A stretch of DNA of 64,000 nucleotides from Daejeonella lutea. GTDB lineage: Bacteria; Bacteroidota; Bacteroidia; Sphingobacteriales; Sphingobacteriaceae. The position numbers and the translations under genes were made by a program. The notes below the pieces were generated by a model. It did not search any database, was not told the origin of the DNA, and saw nothing but the letters and a program-made list of their open reading frames with translations. Shown one piece after another: positions 62,991 through 64,000 of this stretch. Positions within the stretch are counted from its first letter, which is position 1; each line of letters begins with the position of its first letter. Location of the stretch: the NCBI RefSeq assembly GCF_900168015.1, contig NZ_FUYR01000002.1, positions 372,001 to 436,000 on the forward strand, given 5' to 3'.

Positions 62991-63060
62991 CTTGAGATTT
63001 GAGATGCGAAATACAAGAAGCGAGATCGGAAAAAGTCTCGTTTCTCGCTTCTCGTTTCTA
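62991..63060. repeat. Heptamer hairpin array H between sdhA and sdhB
   Basis: The left arm (62991-63023) has units GAGATTT, GAGATGC, GAAATAC. The right arm (63036-63060) has TCTCGTT, TCTCGCT, TCTCGTT. In mRNA orientation it begins 1 bp after the sdhA stop. The 14-mer GATTTGAGATGCGA (62996-63009) is shared with array G in the nuo operon. Confidence 0.75.
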
Positions 63061-63061
63061 A

Positions 63062-64000
63062 TTATTTATAACTCCGTTGTGATAATTTAACATTTTCAAA
63101 AACCAGCTCCTCTTTGTGCAATTGCTCGGGCTGGTTGTCTCCTTTATACTCCCATGCAGCAGCATAAGCATAGTTATCGTCGTCACGTAACGCTTCCCCC
63201 TCGTCAGTCTGGCTTTCCAGTCGGAAGTGGCCGCCACATGATTCCTTGCGGTCAAGTGCATCATCGACCATCAACTCTCCCAACTCCAAAAAGTCGGCTA
63301 TGCGGCCAGCATTCTCCAGGTTTTGATTAAACTCTTCGTTAATGCCGGAAACACGTGCATTTTGCCAGAAGTCTGCCCGAAGTGCCTGAATCAGTCCTTT
63401 CGCTTTGATTAATCCCTCTTCAGTTCTGGCCATACCGCAATATTCCCACATAATATGTCCAAGTTCACGATGATACTCGTTTGCCGTCTTGGTACCCTTC
63501 AGAGATAATAATTTATTAATTCGTTCAACAACACTTCTTTTGGTTTCCTCAAAAGCCGGATGACTGGTGTCAACTGCTTTAGGACCAATATTCGCCAGAT
63601 AATCCCCTAAAGTATAAGGAATCACAAAATAACCATCTGCGAGACCCTGCATTAGCGCAGAAGCACCTAAACGGTTAGCACCGTGATCAGAGAAGTTAGC
63701 CTCGCCAAGACAATAGAGACCTTTAACCGTTGTTTGTAAGTTATAATCGACCCATAAGCCGCCCATTGTATAGTGAACTGCCGGATAAATCCGCATAGGT
63801 TGTTTGTATGGATTTTCGTCGGTGATCTGCTGATACATATCAAACAGGTTACCATATTTTGCGCGAACGGTATCCTCGCCTAAACGGCCAATTGCCTCTG
63901 CGAAGTCAAGATATACGGCGATTCCAGAAGCTCCAACACCGCGACCTTCATCAACCATTTCTTTGGCGTTCCTTGATGCTACATCGCGCGGAACAAGATT
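63062..64000 (-). CDS. sdhA: Succinate dehydrogenase/fumarate reductase flavoprotein subunit, cut by window end
   Basis: The C-terminal 312 residues of the FAD subunit. The open frame reaches the edge of the window, so ATG 63958 is internal ([19 protein letters not shown] precedes it). The segments [13 protein letters not shown] and [20 protein letters not shown] include the catalytic arginine and FAD contacts. Its stop is 1 bp from array H. Confidence 0.94.
   Translation of the reverse strand, partial: NLVPRDVASRNAKEMVDEGRGVGASGIAVYLDFAEAIGRLGEDTVRAKYGNLFDMYQQITDENPYKQPMRIYPAVHYTMGGLWVDYNLQTTVKGLYCLGEANFSDHGANRLGASALMQGLADGYFVIPYTLGDYLANIGPKAVDTSHPAFEETKRSVVERINKLLSLKGTKTANEYHRELGHIMWEYCGMARTEEGLIKAKGLIQALRADFWQNARVSGINEEFNQNLENAGRIADFLELGELMVDDALDRKESCGGHFRLESQTDEGEALRDDDNYAYAAAWEYKGDNQPEQLHKEELVFENVKLSQRSYK

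Overview
The window looks like chromosomal DNA of a Bacteroidota member, most likely from the Sphingobacteriaceae (Pedobacter/Mucilaginibacter type). The reasons are the gliding/type IX secretion lipoprotein GldJ and the outer-membrane protein PorV, the Bacteroidota-only families DUF4834 and the ExbB-ExbD-ExbD-TonB cluster, a 14-gene nuo operon with a short NuoG, and many exact copies of the Bacteroidota -7 promoter element TAnnTTTG placed just ahead of start codons. I see no rRNA, tRNA, CRISPR, phage or insertion-sequence transposase.

Layout. 1-6.9 kb: the 5' part of a HAD phosphatase gene, uvrB, ywbE, a DUF4834 gene and a large YfhO membrane protein, separated by repeat-rich gaps. 7-16.2 kb (minus strand): a cell-surface polysaccharide block with three glycosyltransferases, two methyltransferases and a flippase, interrupted by a secreted esterase and a haem-binding dehydrogenase. 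16.4-25 kb: typA, a 54-residue FeoB-associated protein, ispF, porV, divergent gldJ, and a gluconate-dehydrogenase-like pair. 24.9-29.3 kb: a six-gene housekeeping operon (dedA, ppa, CNNM/CBS protein, rsmE, DUF4159, biotinyl carrier). 29.4-42.4 kb: nuoA-N. 42.5-48.4 kb: ExbB/ExbD/ExbD/TonB plus a small membrane protein, a PstS-like lipoprotein and a TPR protein. 48.8-52.9 kb: SUI1-type factor, lipid kinase, metK behind a probable SAM-II riboswitch, a Nudix hydrolase and an acyltransferase. 52.9-56.7 kb: a LytS/LytTR two-component pair divergent from a 58-residue membrane peptide and a two-gene ABC transporter. 56.7-64 kb: two secreted M28 peptidases, a beta-CASP nuclease, a small secreted protein, sdhB and the 3' part of sdhA.

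The strongest non-coding signal is a set of eight intergenic arrays with a strict 7-bp period. Each locus has its own heptamer. Most have opposing arms around a short palindromic core, so the RNA could form a long hairpin. Six of the eight begin within about 0-6 bp of a stop codon (uvrB, ywbE, the DUF4834 gene, typA, nuoE, sdhA); the other two lie just upstream of the uvrB and typA promoters. Two other palindromic repeat families (GACCCTGAAGGGGTC and GGGCTAAAGCCC types, built as paired inverted REP-like elements) and a composite palindrome element share the first 10 kb. Coordinates and motifs were read by eye; no database search was possible.
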